64,000 bases of DNA from Sindora glabra (Eukaryota > Streptophyta > Magnoliopsida > Fabales > Fabaceae), in NCBI GenBank assembly GCA_020226215.1, contig CM035234.1, positions 51,835,275 to 51,899,274 on the forward strand, written 5' to 3'. Within the stretch, counting starts at the first letter, position 1. Every line of letters begins with the position of its first letter. The notes under the pieces are model-generated. The model searched no databases. It had not been told where the DNA came from and was given only the letters and a program-made list of their open reading frames with translations. The translations under genes and the position numbers were made by a program. Below are positions 11,146 through 24,886 of this stretch, piece by piece.

Positions 11146-13668
11146 AGGAATGTCATGACCTGACTTGACTGTGGCCAATATGGATCCCATTATTAATTTC
11201 CACAAGCCTTAATAATTTTTCACACTAATTATCCATCAAGAGTTTCCAAATTTCTAAAGGATCTCAAATTTACTTTAAAAATTTTGTAAAAAAATGGATA
11301 GAATCTCCCCGATTTTTTAACACTTCCCGAAGGCCATATGCCTAATAATATTAAAACTTGTATGATTTCCAAATATGACAGTGACAAACATGCACATAAA
11401 ACATTACAATTTCAATTTTATACACTTACAATCATTCAACACTTCATATAACTCAACTAATCGCTATTTGAATGCTATTTTTAATCCTAACTACTAAATC
11501 CTTGAGCAAGACGATCTTGGATCTTCGTGGATATAACAAGCTCAAATATGCTCACCATAACCTGAAAACATTGTAGAATGGAATGAGTTATAAGAACTCA
11601 ACGAGTATATATCTACCATTATTTGTAAGTAATCAATTTTATATATAATAACTATATGTTAATCATATATTAAATTAGAAAATATTAGCAAAATGAATTC
11701 CTAAATTTCTAAAATATGTAAAACCATGATTTGAAATGGGAGTCCACCTATACATGACTTAAAATTTATTTCTCACATCACATCATAAAAGTCTTAACTA
11801 TTTGTTAGAACTTAATATTATATACTGTCCATTCCAGGTAGACATCACATTTACAAACAATCATTAAGGCTCGAATATAAATAAATTATCATATTCACAT
11901 TAAGTCTTTGTAATCATATCAAATAGTGATATTCAACCATAAATAATTTTCAACATCACATTATATCACACATCCAATTACAGTAAATATACATATAATC
12001 ACTTTTTGGTTTCCAAGCGAATACTATAATTTTTCTCAACTATTCACTAAAAATTTCTCATTCGGGTCTCAAATCAATCTTATATCCTCCACAATTGTTT
12101 GCCAGGAATTTCTGATCTAGCTTTCTCATTATAGCTTTATCCTTAATTACAATTTCCAATGTTAATACTCCATAACAATTCACAGTTTTCCATAGATAAT
12201 ATACATAAGAGTTTAACTTTCACTTCATAATTGTTTATATAATTTCATTGCAAAGCCACTAATTCATCACTAGGTAATACCAAGCACGTAGCAACCTATA
12301 TCTACATCACACAAATATCATTCAACACAATCATAGTCTATTAATAATTAGAAATACTACTAACACATTTCTGTTGTGCACTCTAATAAATTAACATTTA
12401 CTTAAATAGCTAACTATCCTTATTCCATAGTACTAAATTTACACATAAATAAGAAATCTATACTATCAAGTAAAAGAATATAATTTATAATATTTAAATC
12501 ATATTTCATTTTCATTTTAAGTCAGTGGTGAGATAGATATACTCATTTAGTAGTGTTAATCCATATCCATTTTAAGAATATTGGATTATTTCATTTTCAT
12601 CATCCATATCGTCTTACTTCACAGTTTATAATAATATATTAGAATCATAAATATTGGCATCATCCATTTTTTTCCAAACTTTCTATTTCAAATTCTAATC
12701 ACAATATAATTATATTTAAATATCTCAAATTATACTTTGTCAAGCTTTCAAAACTAATATATTAATAAGAGATTTATCCTAATATAAGGATTTTTAGTTT
12801 ATAATCATATAAATAAAATATTATAGCTTAAGGCTTCAAAAGATTTCTATTCATAAGGGCTTTATTTATCTTATCTCTAAATATTATGATTTCACATCCG
12901 AATCATTTTCACATAACTGAGAAGGCTTGTAAGGGATATCTCATTGGCAATTGCATTATTTATGCCACTTATAATATCTCTTTATTATTTTCTTTTATTT
13001 CCCCTTACATTCTAGCAGTACCACTTGAAGCCCCACGAAAGTAATTGTTCTAGTTCCTCACTTAAAACTGTTTATTCTAGCAATAACTTGAAACTCAAAC
13101 CAAATAATCTATCATATTTAGAGACATTGCTATTTCTCTGAACCGTATGCCGGTTCTTCTTGTAACTATCATATAAAGCTTTTAGTTGAACCCGACAAAG
13201 TCTACAAAGAACATTATATTCTAAAAATATTAAATTTAGAGCAAAGACATACAATCTAAAGTAGGAAAACAAAATGCATGTGCCAAAATAAAACAAAAAC
13301 AGAAGAAATGAATCAGTTCATCAAAGTTTAGATAGAAGAGCAATTCAAAACAAAACCTTTAAGAATTAATAAACCTACAATAGAACTTAACTCATATTGA
13401 GCGAGACAAATTTTGAGAGCTACCATCTCACACCACCCACATAATAGTTGGCTGAGGAAGAACTAGTAACAACAGTAGAGAAAGAACCAGCTCCCTCATA
13501 GACATCTTCACTAACTCTTGCATGTAATTGAGTAACTGACGATAGAGCTGATGTGCATTGCAATTTTTGGCAGACAATAGCTTCCAATCATGGCACAAAA
13601 ATTATCACCAAGCTAAAGCCAGGAAAGAGAGGGAAATGCAGAAAAGAGAGAAAAGGAAAGAAGGAAAG

Positions 13669-13912
13669 TATTATGAGAATGATATTAATTATAGTAATTA
13701 TTTAGGAGAATCATCTTAATTATGTTAATTATCTCATTACTATCTTATTATTGATATTTAAGAAATCTTGTAGATATCATGATCAATGCATATCAAGAAA
13801 GATTCTAGGAATAGGAAATTTAGGAATTTGTTCTCTTCCCGATTTATATATATTGTACACATCTATTATTAGAATGGGATATACAAGATTACAATAACAA
13901 TTATATTTGTTA
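13669..13912 (+). repeat. Copia 5' LTR (with duplicated 5' end)
   Basis: From 13702 it matches the 3' LTR almost base for base. The first 33 bp (13669-13701, TATTATGAGAATGATATT...) look like a diverged second copy of the LTR start (TATTAGGAGAATCATCTT...), absent from the 3' LTR. The outer boundary is therefore 13669 or 13702. Confidence 0.8.
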
Positions 13913-13924
13913 TGGTATCAAAAT
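13913..13924 (+). other. Copia primer-binding site
   Basis: TGGTATCAAAAT directly follows the 5' LTR. Its first eight bases match the standard plant copia PBS (complement of initiator-methionine tRNA, TGGTATCAGAGC). Confidence 0.8.
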
Positions 13925-14018
13925 GGCAGGGTAACCTGACTGTTGCGTGATCATGGTCGGGCAAGACATGAAGAAGGCTAATGCTGCACAAATGTAGTAA
14001 GCTTATGGTACAACACCC

Positions 14019-17000
14019 TTGCAGATAAGAGAAGTCACTGATAAATGTGAATCATTTCTCGGGTTAAGCGATGATCAATGGATAGCCCTACTAAACATTC
14101 TTAACAGCCACAAGAATATTACATCCATTGAAAAACTCACTAGTAAGCAAGTGAAAAATTCTTGGTTGCTGGATATAGGAGCTTCAAATCATATAGCAGG
14201 TGATATAAGTTTGTTGACAAACATAGTTGATGTCTCACCTTGTCCAATTAGGCTACCTGATGGAAGAAATGCAATTGCAAACAAGGAAGGAACAATAAAT
14301 TTTAGGGAAAGGCCTAATCTTGAATAATGTGTTATATGTCTCCAATTTAATGTGTAACCTTATTTTTGTCTCTCAGTTAATATATGACTCAAATTATGTA
14401 GTCACTTTTTCTAATAAATTATGTGTAATACAGGATCGTACTTCGAGGATAGTGATTGGTGTGGGTGATAGCAGAATGGGGTCTATCATTTTCGTACAGT
14501 GACCTTTGTGCAGGCGTGCAAAGCAAGTGGAACTAATTCTTTTACCATATGGCATAGGCGTATGGGATCTTGCAAGTCAAATAGTTAATTTACTTCCTGG
14601 TATTCAAATTAGTGATAAACATGAGAAGGTTTGTGATATTTGTTTAAGAGCTAAGAAAACAAGAGATGTTTTTATTCCAAGTCAAAATAAAGCCATTGAA
14701 CCCTTTGATTTAATACATTATGATGTGTGGGGTGCTTATTGTGTTTGCTTTTCTTGTGGTGCTTCTTATTTTTTAACCATTGTGGATGACTTTTCTTGTG
14801 CTGTATGAATTTATTTATTGGTAGAAAAGAGTGAAGTTGGGAACATTCTTAAAAATTTTTGTGCTATGGTGAAAACTTAATTTAACAAGTCTGTGAAAAT
14901 TGTGAGAAGTGATAATGGAGTTGAATTTAAAGTCTTGAAATCCTATTTCATTGAACATGAAATAATTCATCAAACTTCCATGGTTGACACCCTTCAACAG
15001 AATGGCCGTGTGGAGAGAAAACATAGGCATATTTTAAATGTAGCACGAGCTCTCCGATTTCAAGCTAATCTACCTATTGAATTTTAGGGAGAATGTATTC
15101 TTACTGCAAGATACTTAATAAATCGCACTCCTACCACTCTTCATAAAGGTAAAAGTCCTCATGAAGTGTTGTTTGGTAAAACCCCTATTTATTCTCATAT
15201 TCACACTTTTGGGTGTCTATGTTATGCCCATAATCCACCCCGCCAAAAGGATAAGTTTGGTGAGAGAAGTTGGAAATGCATTTTTGTAGGATATCCTTAT
15301 GGCAAAAAAGGATAGCGTCTCTATGACTTGGAGAGTAGGGAATACTTTGAGTCTCGTGATGTTGTGTTTTGTGAAAATGAGTTTCCTTTCATTGATCACT
15401 CTTATATAGCAAATGAATCTCATGCCCCCACACAAACCTTATGGAATGATGGATCTCCTTTCATTGATGAATCTAGCACAAGTATGCTTGGTGTAAGGGG
15501 GAGTAGTGAAGTTGAGGGACACATTAGGGAGGTACAAGAGGGAGGTTCAAATCCAAATCCCTCATATGAGAATATTGTGCTAGCACCACTTATAAATGAA
15601 CCCCTTGGTCAAGGTTACAGAGAATGTCATCCACCAAGCAAGCTTAAAGATTATTTATGTCACACTGTGCATTGCATTAATGACCCCACTGCTAAGGCAC
15701 TCACTCCATCATAATCCTTAAGTATGTTATACCCTATTGCACACTATGTGACTTACAGTAATTTTTCTATGCAACATAGACACTTTCTTGCAGCAGTGAC
15801 TTCTGGGCATGAACCATCTCGATTCTTAGACGCTGTTTGAGACCTTTTATGGCGCAAAGCCATGAAAGAAGAAATAGATGCTTTAGAAAAGAATGGCACC
15901 TAGACATTAACAATACTTCCACCCAGAAAGAAAGCTATTGGTTGCAAATAGGTGTATAAGATTAAGTATAAATCAAATGGGACTGTGGAACGTCATAAGG
16001 CGAGACTACTAGTTGTTTGAGGAGATAGTTAAAAAGAAAGAATTGATTATAATGGGATTTTTGCATCGGTTGCAAAGATGGTTACAGTTTCGAACACTTT
16101 TAGCCATTGCTGCTGCTCGATCATGAATACTACATCAAATGGATGTTCATAATGCTTTCCTGCATGGTGATCTGGATGAGGAAGTTTATATGCAATTACC
16201 TTTCGGCTTTTCTAGTACAAATCCTGAGAAAGTATGCAAGCTTCGGAAGTCTCTTTATGGCTTAAGGCAAGCACCACGAAATTGATTTGTAAAACTTGTT
16301 ACTGCATTGAAGAAATATGGGTTCAAACAATCCCATGCTGATTACTCACTTTTCACTTATCATGAAGGGAATGTGTTTTAAGTGTTCTAGTATATGTTGA
16401 TGATCTTATCATTGTAGGGAACAATAAAGATGTGATTAAATGATTTAAGCAGTATCTTAGCACATGTTTCTACATGAAGGATCTTGGCTCTTTGAAGTAT
16501 TTTTTAGGTCTTGAGGTGGCCCGAGGACCTCAAGGGATTTTCTTGTGTCAATGCAAATATGCTTTGGATATTATCTCAGAAACTAGGTTGTTGGGAGCTA
16601 AACCGGCTAGTTTTCCTCTTGAGCAAAATCATGGATTAGCCCTTGCTAATGGAGCTAATTTGGAGGATTCGAAGAAATATCATCGTCTTATTAGGAGACT
16701 TATCTATTTAACCATATCTCGGCCTGAACTTAGTTACTCTATGCACATCCTAGCTCAATTCATGCATTGTCCTTGTCAGGAACATTGGGATGCTACAATA
16801 AGAGTGGTTCGATATTTGAAAGCTAATCCAGGATAAGGGATTTTTCTTCAGTCAGATAATGATTTACGCCTCTATGCTTATTGTGACTCTGATTGGGCGA
16901 ATTGTCCTTTCAGTAGACACTTATTAACAAGATATTTTGTTTTATTAGGCCAATCCCCTATATCCTGAAAAATTAAAAAGCAGGCCACAGTTTCCCATTC

Positions 17001-17345
17001 CTCAGTAGAGGCTGAATATAGGTCTATGGCTACTACAACTTTTGAATTAAAATGGCTTAAAACTTTTCTAAGTGACTTATGAGTACCACACACTCAACCT
17101 ATGCAACTCTATTGTGATAGCTAAGTAGCCATTCATATCGCAACTAATCCGGTATTTCATGAACACATCAAGCATATTGAGGTAGATTGTCATTTCATTC
17201 GTGATGAAATCCAAGCTAGCAATATTGTCACTATGCATGTACGGACCTACAATCAGCTTGTAGATATCTTAACTAAAGCTGTTGGAAAACAATAATTTAA
17301 CTTTCTTTTAGGCAAGTTGGGCATTCAAGATTTTCATTCGCTAAC
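14019..17345 (+). pseudogene. Copia pol polyprotein remnant (protease, integrase, RT, RNase H)
   Basis: Broken into several open frames by stops and frameshifts. In order: protease around SWLLDIGASNHIAG (~14160-14200; the usual D-T/S-G reads DIG, a catalytic-site change); GAG-pre-integrase zinc region with CDICLRAKKTRD (~14630-14665); integrase core with IHYDVWG, IVDDFS, RSDNGVEF and NGRVERKHRHI (~14700-15090); reverse transcriptase with MDVHNAFLHGDLDEEVY (~16140) and a YVDDLI motif that sits across a frame break (~16395); the connecting region from MKDLGSLKYFLGLEVA (16474); and RNase H with AYCDSDWA (~16876). It cannot encode a working polyprotein. No gag, no CCHC knuckle. Confidence 0.92.
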
Positions 17346-17356
17346 TTGAAAGGGAG

Positions 17357-17569
17357 TATTAGGAGAATCATCTTAATTATGTTAATTATCTCATTACTAT
17401 CTCACTATTGATATTTAGGAAATCTTGTAGATATCATGATCAATGCATATCAGGAAAGATTCTAGGAATAGAAAATTTGGGAATTTGTTCTTTTCCCAAT
17501 TTATATATATTGTACACATCTGTTATTAGAATGGGATACACAAGATTATAATAACAATTATATTTGTTA
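17357..17569 (+). repeat. Copia 3' LTR
   Basis: 213 bp, preceded by a purine tract and matching 13702-13912 with scattered differences (for example TCTTATTATT versus TCTCACTATT). A TATATATATTGTAC block probably holds the TATA box. Confidence 0.9.
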
Positions 17570-18422
17570 TAAAGAACACACAAAGAGTAGCCACAGGAAG
17601 AGAGACTCGAGAAAGGAGAAGCTACTCGAAAAAATATAGAAAAAGGAAGGGCGAGGAGCCATGCTATACCTGTCGGAAATAAACAAATAAAATGGAAGAA
17701 TGTGTTAGCAAAAAAAGAAAAAATCTAAAAAAGAAAAGGTAAGGTCAGTTGTAAGAGCGGGAGGAGAGAGAAAATGTAGAAAATTAGCTAGGGATTGTGA
17801 TTCTATACATTGCTACACTTTGAGCTCACTTCCATCATTTAAAATCTCAACCCTCCAACTTTATTTATATTTAATCTTGGCTTTTCATTTAAATAAAAAC
17901 CTAATTTTTATAGAACTCATTTTATTCAAAATCTCAACTTCATTATTTTCAATCTTCCTTCAATAGATATATATATACATAATAAATATTTTAATCTCCC
18001 TTAATTTTTAAAATAATTTGTCAAATATAAAGAATTAATTTGATAAATTTTCATACTCTCAATTAGTAAAATTATTTCCAATTTATAAGAAAATCCTTAT
18101 AGAAAATATTCATAAATCATTGGACTCACAATCATAAAAATTTATTTCTTAATTTTTTCTTAAATTCTCATAATTTGCAAAATAATTTACTTAATGTCAA
18201 CCAATAATTTTTTATAATTCTTTATGCCTTTAATGGAAAAATATGCCCAACTTGTAAGGAAATCCTCATAGAAAATAATTAAACAAATCTTGAACCAATT
18301 CTAGCCAATTAAATGGCATTCTAATGTCCAAGAATAAAATTCAAAATCAATTACATAAATAAATGTTATTCATAAACATTAAAATTTATAAAACTTTAAA
18401 TAAATTGGCATTTTACAAGGAA

Positions 18423-19688
18423 TCCAAGGATCATAAGTTAATTTTAAGTGAGTAGAAACTCATTTTGTTTCTTATTGGTTGTTTTTCTAGAAGATGTTTA
18501 TGTACAAGGTGTATATGTGATTTTTGTGGTTGGATTGAAACCATGAACCTCATGATGACTTAGTGGTAAAATTGTTTTTCCAAAACTCAAGAAAGGATTT
18601 TTGGAAGAAAAAGATTTTGTGCAAATAATTTCTTTTAAAATTTGCAAGGTTTCGAAGAGTATGATTTTCATAGACAAAAGGAGAAAGTTCAAGTGAACAT
18701 CCCTGGGGTATTGCACATTTTTCCTTTTAAATAAGAAAGAATGATGTTTTACAAGCAAAATTCATTTGGATAGCATTAAAGTACTTATGGATATGTTATT
18801 ATTTGGCAAGGAAAAATTCTATTTTTATAAGAAAAACTTGTTGCATTAAGTTCTAAATTATTTTATAGATGTATACTAATATTTATGATAAGTTTTTATG
18901 ATGAAACCATATTTAAAAATATGTTTAGAAGCTTGAAAATTTATGCTGAATACTACTTTTCAAGCTAGTATTTTTAAGTGAAAAATAGTTTCTTTCTAGC
19001 TAGTTTTTTTTAGTAAAATGTTTTAATTATTTATGTAACATATTTTATGATTAAAAATGATTTTTTAAGCCTCTTGAACTTGGTTGCATATATTTAGGAA
19101 ATTTCATAAAGAATGGAATAACAAAAGTGTATTTAAAAGCTAAAATAGCCCCTTTTGGGCATTTTGATGGTTTGAGTTAAGAAAAGCGTAGGCAATATGT
19201 TCTATACATAAAAATAGTTTAAAAATGATATTCTATGACTTTTAATTATTCTAAAAATTTTCAGAAAATTTTATTAAAGTTTGGCAACTAAAATGGATTT
19301 TTCAAGCTAAAAGCATCTTTTTCTATGTATTTTGATAACTAGGTAAAAGGATACCTTTTATGACTTGTTTTGGGTAGTGAAAAAGTTTAATGATGCTACT
19401 AAATGCCTTAACATTCATTCTAAAAATTTTGTTAAAATTTTTGTAAGGTTTGCTATTTTTGATAAAATTTATGAGTACAAGAGTAATTGTTAGAAACTAA
19501 TATACGTGTGTGACCATTTTTTTAACTTTTAGATGTTAATGCTTAGAGAAATTGAGTTGTTATAATTGTTAGGAAGTGTTCCATATTTCTTGAATAAGTG
19601 AGGAAAAATAATTTTCTTAGTATTAAAATATTAGACAAGGTGTTAGATCTAAACTACTTAGAAAATAAAAGTTATGGAACTTGAAAAA
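18423..19688. other. AT-rich DNA between two LTRs, unclassified
   Basis: No coding signal recognised. Long T- and A-rich runs and phrases such as ATTTTGATGGTTTGAG resemble LTR interior DNA, but I found no terminus or repeat partner. Confidence 0.4.
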
Positions 19689-22600
19689 TGTCACGACTTG
19701 ACTTTCAGATAATGTGATCGATATAAAAATACTTGAGTAGTGTTAATTTACTAGCTAGCTATCCTTATAAGTCTTTAAGATATTTCTAAATCTGTACTAC
19801 TTAACTTTAGTAAAGATAAAAATAGGCATTTATAGAAAATAGAATTAACTACACGTGCAATTGAAATTTAAAATATAATTTACATACATAAAATGATTTA
19901 TACAAGTACTAAAGTTTTTCAAAAACAAAAGCTTACATCCTAATGCTGTAAGTAAAGAAACTCTTAATTCGACCCATTTTGTTTCCATTCAGGATCTTTC
20001 TTGAGGTTAGATTCAATAGATAAGGAAGATAGAGAATTTGGCATATTAATAGAACTAGAACTACTAAATATATCCTCTTTTGAATAGGTTAGGTAAAATA
20101 AGATTAATGATCAAAGCATTTGACTTAGAATTTAGCTTTTTGATTTTTATAGTATAATCAATACAAGGCCCTGTCACTATCATCTAGAATTTATAATGAA
20201 ATATAACTTGGAAAATTCCCCAAGTCAACAGAAAGTTCCATGTACAAATATCAGTCTATCTTCAGTGATCTATTTTCAAAATTTGTAAACAAAAAACATA
20301 GAGTGTAAGTATTAAAATACTTAATGATTAGCTATTTTCCTCTTTTTCTAGGTAGTTTTCACCATAATAGATCAAAGATATATATATATACACCAATGTA
20401 AAGTAAATAATAACTTAATTTAACTCTACTGCATCCATTATAACTTTTTTATATAATGTTTGTAAAAACTATTGTAAAGAATAGCAATAGTTGGTATATA
20501 GGTTTTTTATATCTTTGGTCTAACCTTATCTCTCGCCATTTTAGGCATCAAGCTACCAATCTTATCCTTCCAACCCTTACCATTCGTCTTTTTTTTTTTT
20601 TGCAAAGGATGAATAACTCTCCCCCATAAATCAAATTTAAGTTGAGTAATATTATGATACTAGTCATAGTATCAATTACTCATTTTAAATTCATAGGGTA
20701 TGATCAAAATACTAACTATACCATAAAATTTAGCCATTCTTATAGACATTCACAATTTATCATTACTTGATATTATATCCTAGGTTGATGTTTATATTCA
20801 TTCCATTTTGAATAATAACAATACTTAATTTTTTTGAAAGGCTAGTAATTTATGACTTAAGTATCATCTATGTAATACAAATTTCAATTATTTACAACAC
20901 TTTTGATATAATGTATTAAACACTAGTCATGTTGAATAGCATGATTTCTTCATGGTTTAGAGCTCTTTTGGGCTTTTAAATCATCTTAATTTTTTACCAA
21001 AATTTTATTTAATGCTTCTAATATATCAATAAATATCAAATATTAATCTTTTTACAATTTACTAATTTTTAAGTATTGTTCACTCAATACCAAAATAAAG
21101 AGTTTCAAAATAGGACAACATGTAAACAATCTCAACAAAAGCCTTTTTACAATGTTCAAAACACTTCCAATTGTCACAAAATTTTGATATAACATTTCCA
21201 ACATGTTAATTAATGAGAAATTTAAATTATTTCTCAAAATTTATGTGTTAGTACTATTCATACAAAATCAAAAACTTAAAATTGCCAATTTTGAATAATT
21301 TTGGAGTTATTGTAGAAAAAAAACCTTTTTAATATCCAAATCAATTTCAATTGTAGCCAAATTTCTATGTAAGAATACTAACACATTAAAAAATAAAGAA
21401 AATTAATTATTTTAATTTTTCTCAATTAAGTTCTTGTCCAAATAGTACCTAACTCCAAGGTACAAAATTTAAAATTCTATTTTAGAGTTCTTTTAACTAA
21501 AGTCTATATAAATTTATTTTTCATAACTCTAAAATTTTATTAAAATTCCTAAATTTTTTCACACCTATCTCAACACTATTTGTAACATGATTATACCAGA
21601 AATTTAAATTTAAATAACCTTTAAACCCTAATTCTAGAAAGAAACAAAAACATACCCTTACACTTTCTTAATATAATTTTGTCTTTACATTTTCCTATGG
21701 TCATTTCCTAAGGAAAAATTTAATGAATTATCTCTTACTCATCTTAATATTATAATATCAATATGATATCCTCATATTAATATTTATACAATATCAAAAT
21801 CAAGCCATTTAGCATTACAACTTAGTTTTCATCTATAATGGTAAATATCATTAAGTCTTCTCATCTTTCATGGGAGAACTCAATAAAATAAAGGATAGTT
21901 GCCACTCACCTCAACTTCTTGACTCTTTAGCTTTTAGAAACTTCTTAGAATAGCAATGAACAATCTCATTACAATAGACTAAATTTTTAAAAGTTTTGAA
22001 GATGAAATTGACATTAAAACTTGAAAGAAATAAAAAAGAACTTAAATTACCTTACTAGAATTGGATGAGACCTCTTAGAAAAGGTAGAAAATTGAAAACC
22101 TTAGGGAAACACCCTTGGAGAGCTCACAATTTGGCTAGGAAGAGGAGTAGAAAAATATGCAAACTTGATCCCAAAAGCCTTATATATAAATCTTAAAATT
22201 TCCCTTATAAGTTATTTTATTTTTCCTTTTTATTTATTTGGTAGAAATTTTTAATGATGGAGTAGCATATAGGTGTAGTTTTGCTAGCCTTAAATTAGAA
22301 GATAATTCTTTACAATCTACTAAAATTTTGCCAAATAAAATGCCTAAAAATAAGCACTAATAATTATCCTTAATTTTTCACTTATTCACTAAAATGTCAT
22401 AATCTTCTTTTGTAAGATTGGGCCTTACTAGGTCTTATTTTTTTATTCCAAAATCATATTTAGTCCTAGAAAAGTTGAGCTAAGTTAGTCCAAATAAGCT
22501 AAAATGATTTATTTTAATTTTAGTTCTAATCTTTAGATTTTTGGATTACCCCGACCAATTTTGGATTACTTGGGCCTTTAATTTCTTATTAGATCTTTAT

Positions 22601-23060
22601 ATAATTTTCCCAAACTTAATGTTAGCTTTTTTATGATATTTTGATCCATACTAAAGCCTAATATAATTTCTATAAAAAAAAATCTAGTTAGGTGAATTGT
22701 TATACTATTTTTATAGTTTATTCAAACTTTACCCAATTAAGATGAAATGATTTATTTCAATTTTAGGCCCAATTTTTAGATTTTTGGACTACCTAAGCTG
22801 ATTTTGGATTACCTGGGCCCTTAATTTCTTATTAGATCTTTGTATAATTTTCCCAAACTCAATGTTGGTTTTTTTTTATGATATTTTGATTCATTCTAAA
22901 GCCTAATATAATTTCTACAAAAAAATTCTAACTAGGTGAACCCTTATACTATCTTTATAGTTTATCTGAACTTTTACCTAATTATGTTACCAAGTTTATA
23001 TTAGGATGGTTTCTGTTCAAAATTTCTTTTTAAATTTTTTTACTCTATTAGGGTATTATA
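19689..23060 (-). mobile_element. Long LTR, family 1 (probably solo)
   Basis: Read on the minus strand it starts TATAATACCCTAATAGAGTA (from 23060; the first dinucleotide has changed from TG to TA) and ends GTCAAGTCGTGACA (at 19689). The start matches 28264 onward for several hundred bases. The last ~200 bp match the end of the LTR at 31240, including a shared CACGTGCAA/TTGCACGTG block. Flanks are AAAAA (19684-19688) and GAAAA (23061-23065), a weak target-duplication candidate in simple sequence. At ~3.37 kb it is longer than its relative at 28264-31240 partly because of an internal 243-bp duplication. Confidence 0.72.
22504..22985. repeat. Tandem duplication (~243 bp x2) within the LTR
   Basis: 22504-22746 and 22747-22985 are similar along their whole length. 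Shared blocks include CCTTTAATTTCTTATTAGATCTTT (split by one difference) and TTTTCCCAAACT. The LTR at 28264 appears to have only one copy. Confidence 0.85.
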
Positions 23061-24843
23061 GAAAAACCAAGTTGCCACTATGCAATTTTATTAATAAACC
23101 ATGGGTGGCATGCTGATTTCACACTACTATTTATGTGGATAACATGTGATGATAATAATTTGAATGCATACTTGAATCTTGATGTATATTCCTTGAAAAA
23201 AAATGGACATTGCTTTAAAAGTTTCATACTAAAATTATAAGCAGGATAATTTGAATATGCACTAATGAGTTTATATGAAAATAATGCTTATAATAAAGCC
23301 TTGTGTAAATGTACATTTGATATTGAGCTCTTGAATCTAGCATTGGAGTGGATACATAAAAATTTGATGTGGTCACTAGTTATATGGCAAGGTAACTGTA
23401 AATTTTTTTCCTTATTAAATTCTATTATATTATTGATGAGAAAAATACTTACTATTTAATTTTCCTTTATTTTATGCCTTTTAAGTGTTACATTTGCTTA
23501 ATTTTACATAATAGGCCTTGTTTTATAATTTTAGATTGATTTTATAAGTTTGTGAATTTATTCGGTAAATGCTGGATTTTAATACTATTTCTATTTTCAG
23601 TCATATCTTGGGCTGGATTAAGACAAACTTTATATTGCTGGAAACTTAAAGGAGAGATCTACAAGTTTTATATTTTGGTTAAAACCCAATTTAGACTGCT
23701 TTAAGCCTTTACTTGGTTGAGAAGCTAAAGGTTTGTCTTTGTCCCAGCTAAACCCATTTCTATATTTGGGCAATATCTAAAGCTATAGTGGTCCGATTGA
23801 CCTGAAATCAACACCCCAATTCTCAGAAGACGTAGGCCTATAACTTTCATGTTTATGGATCTTCTAGAATTCATCAATTTTGTGATCTTATTCTACTTAG
23901 AAGACAAGCTTATAGGAATTTGCTAATGTATATGTTAAATTTAATTGATTTGTAAAAAATAGGTTTGGACTTCTAGAAATTAGAAAGGCCTTATTATTGT
24001 AATCCTAAGAGTCATCTAATCCTATTCCAATAGGGTTTTAGGCAAATTAGATTATATAAATAGGCAAAAAGGTTGAAGAGAAAAAACATATTCTAAACAT
24101 AGAAAGTTCAGCAGCACAACTCTTTTCTTTTCCTTTTCTTCTTTTTGCTCTCTTTGTTCTTCATCAATGGAAGCTTAAATTCGTGGCTAATTCAAGAAGT
24201 CAAGGCTCTCTTCTTAAGGATTATGAGATTATGATTTGTAATGTTAACCTTTCTTAATTAATTTTCCTCTTTCTCTATTTAATTGTGCTAAAAGTCTTGA
24301 AATTCCTTGTGTTAGATGTTAATTTGATATAATTAATATTCACTCTTATGATTTCTGATTTATTTGCTATTTTAATATGAAATTATGGTTAATAAATTAT
24401 AGTTTTATACTTAAGGATATAGGGTTAGGGGATTAATTGGAGATTTCTAATTCGGTTTCTCAATTTAACTGAATTCTATTTATAAATCAATCTTGATCTA
24501 GTGTAAGGATTATAGTGATTGCTTAATTCAACTAATCTTAATTGATTAAATTCTAATCAATTATCTAGTGTAGAATTTATAAATTATTGTAGGGATTTTA
24601 AGTAATTCAAGGTTGAAGAATTAATTAGAAAAAAGTTAAATCCTAATTGATCTATGATTAATCCAATTTAAAGCTCTTAATTTCCTTGAATTGGCTATTT
24701 AATTCTATTAAGTTTCTTTTTGTTTTAATTCTGCTTTACTTCTATTTTAAGATTGTTTATTACATTGCTTTTACATTAATTTTGTGCAACAAACCCCTCC
24801 TCCTAATTTTGCATTTTGTATTGCATAATTATATAAATAGCAT

Positions 24844-24886
<43 letters not shown>

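Larger units (their letters stand above)
13669..17569 (+). mobile_element. Ty1/copia retrotransposon, gag-less and decayed
   Basis: LTRs at 13669-13912 and 17357-17569 are highly similar, with only scattered differences. A primer-binding site follows the 5' LTR and a purine tract (AAAGGGAGTA) precedes the 3' LTR. Flanks are GAAAG (13664-13668) and TAAAG (17570-17574), 4 of 5 matching, a plausible eroded target duplication. Only ~105 bp separate the PBS from the protease region, so gag has been lost. The element lies inside the solo LTR 11151-18417, antisense to it, so it is the younger insertion. Short LTRs suggest an Ale/Retrofit-like lineage, but that is only a guess. Confidence 0.88.
11151..18417 (-). 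mobile_element. Solo LTR of a Ty3/gypsy-type element (family 2), split by a copia insertion
   Basis: Read on the minus strand, this begins TGTAAAATGCC (ending at 18417) and ends GGTCATGACA (starting at 11151), i.e. canonical TG...CA ends. Perfect 5-bp target duplications AGGAA flank it at 11146-11150 and 18418-18422, so it is a solo LTR. Subtracting the nested copia element (13669-17569 plus one target copy) leaves about 3.36 kb of LTR. The 3' part aligns by eye with 58451 onward; the 5' part aligns with 31680-32940 and, inverted, with 63043-64000. Assignment to gypsy rests on LTR length and on a relative abutting a gypsy pol at 58450. Confidence 0.82.

Noticed and set aside
13905..14020. Gag remnant between copia PBS and protease
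   Set aside because: Only ~105 bp available and no CCHC knuckle or gag-like sequence.
24000..24700. Endogenous pararetrovirus leader
   Set aside because: A TATA-like box and leader-like sequence are present, but no viral protein motif was found on either strand nearby.
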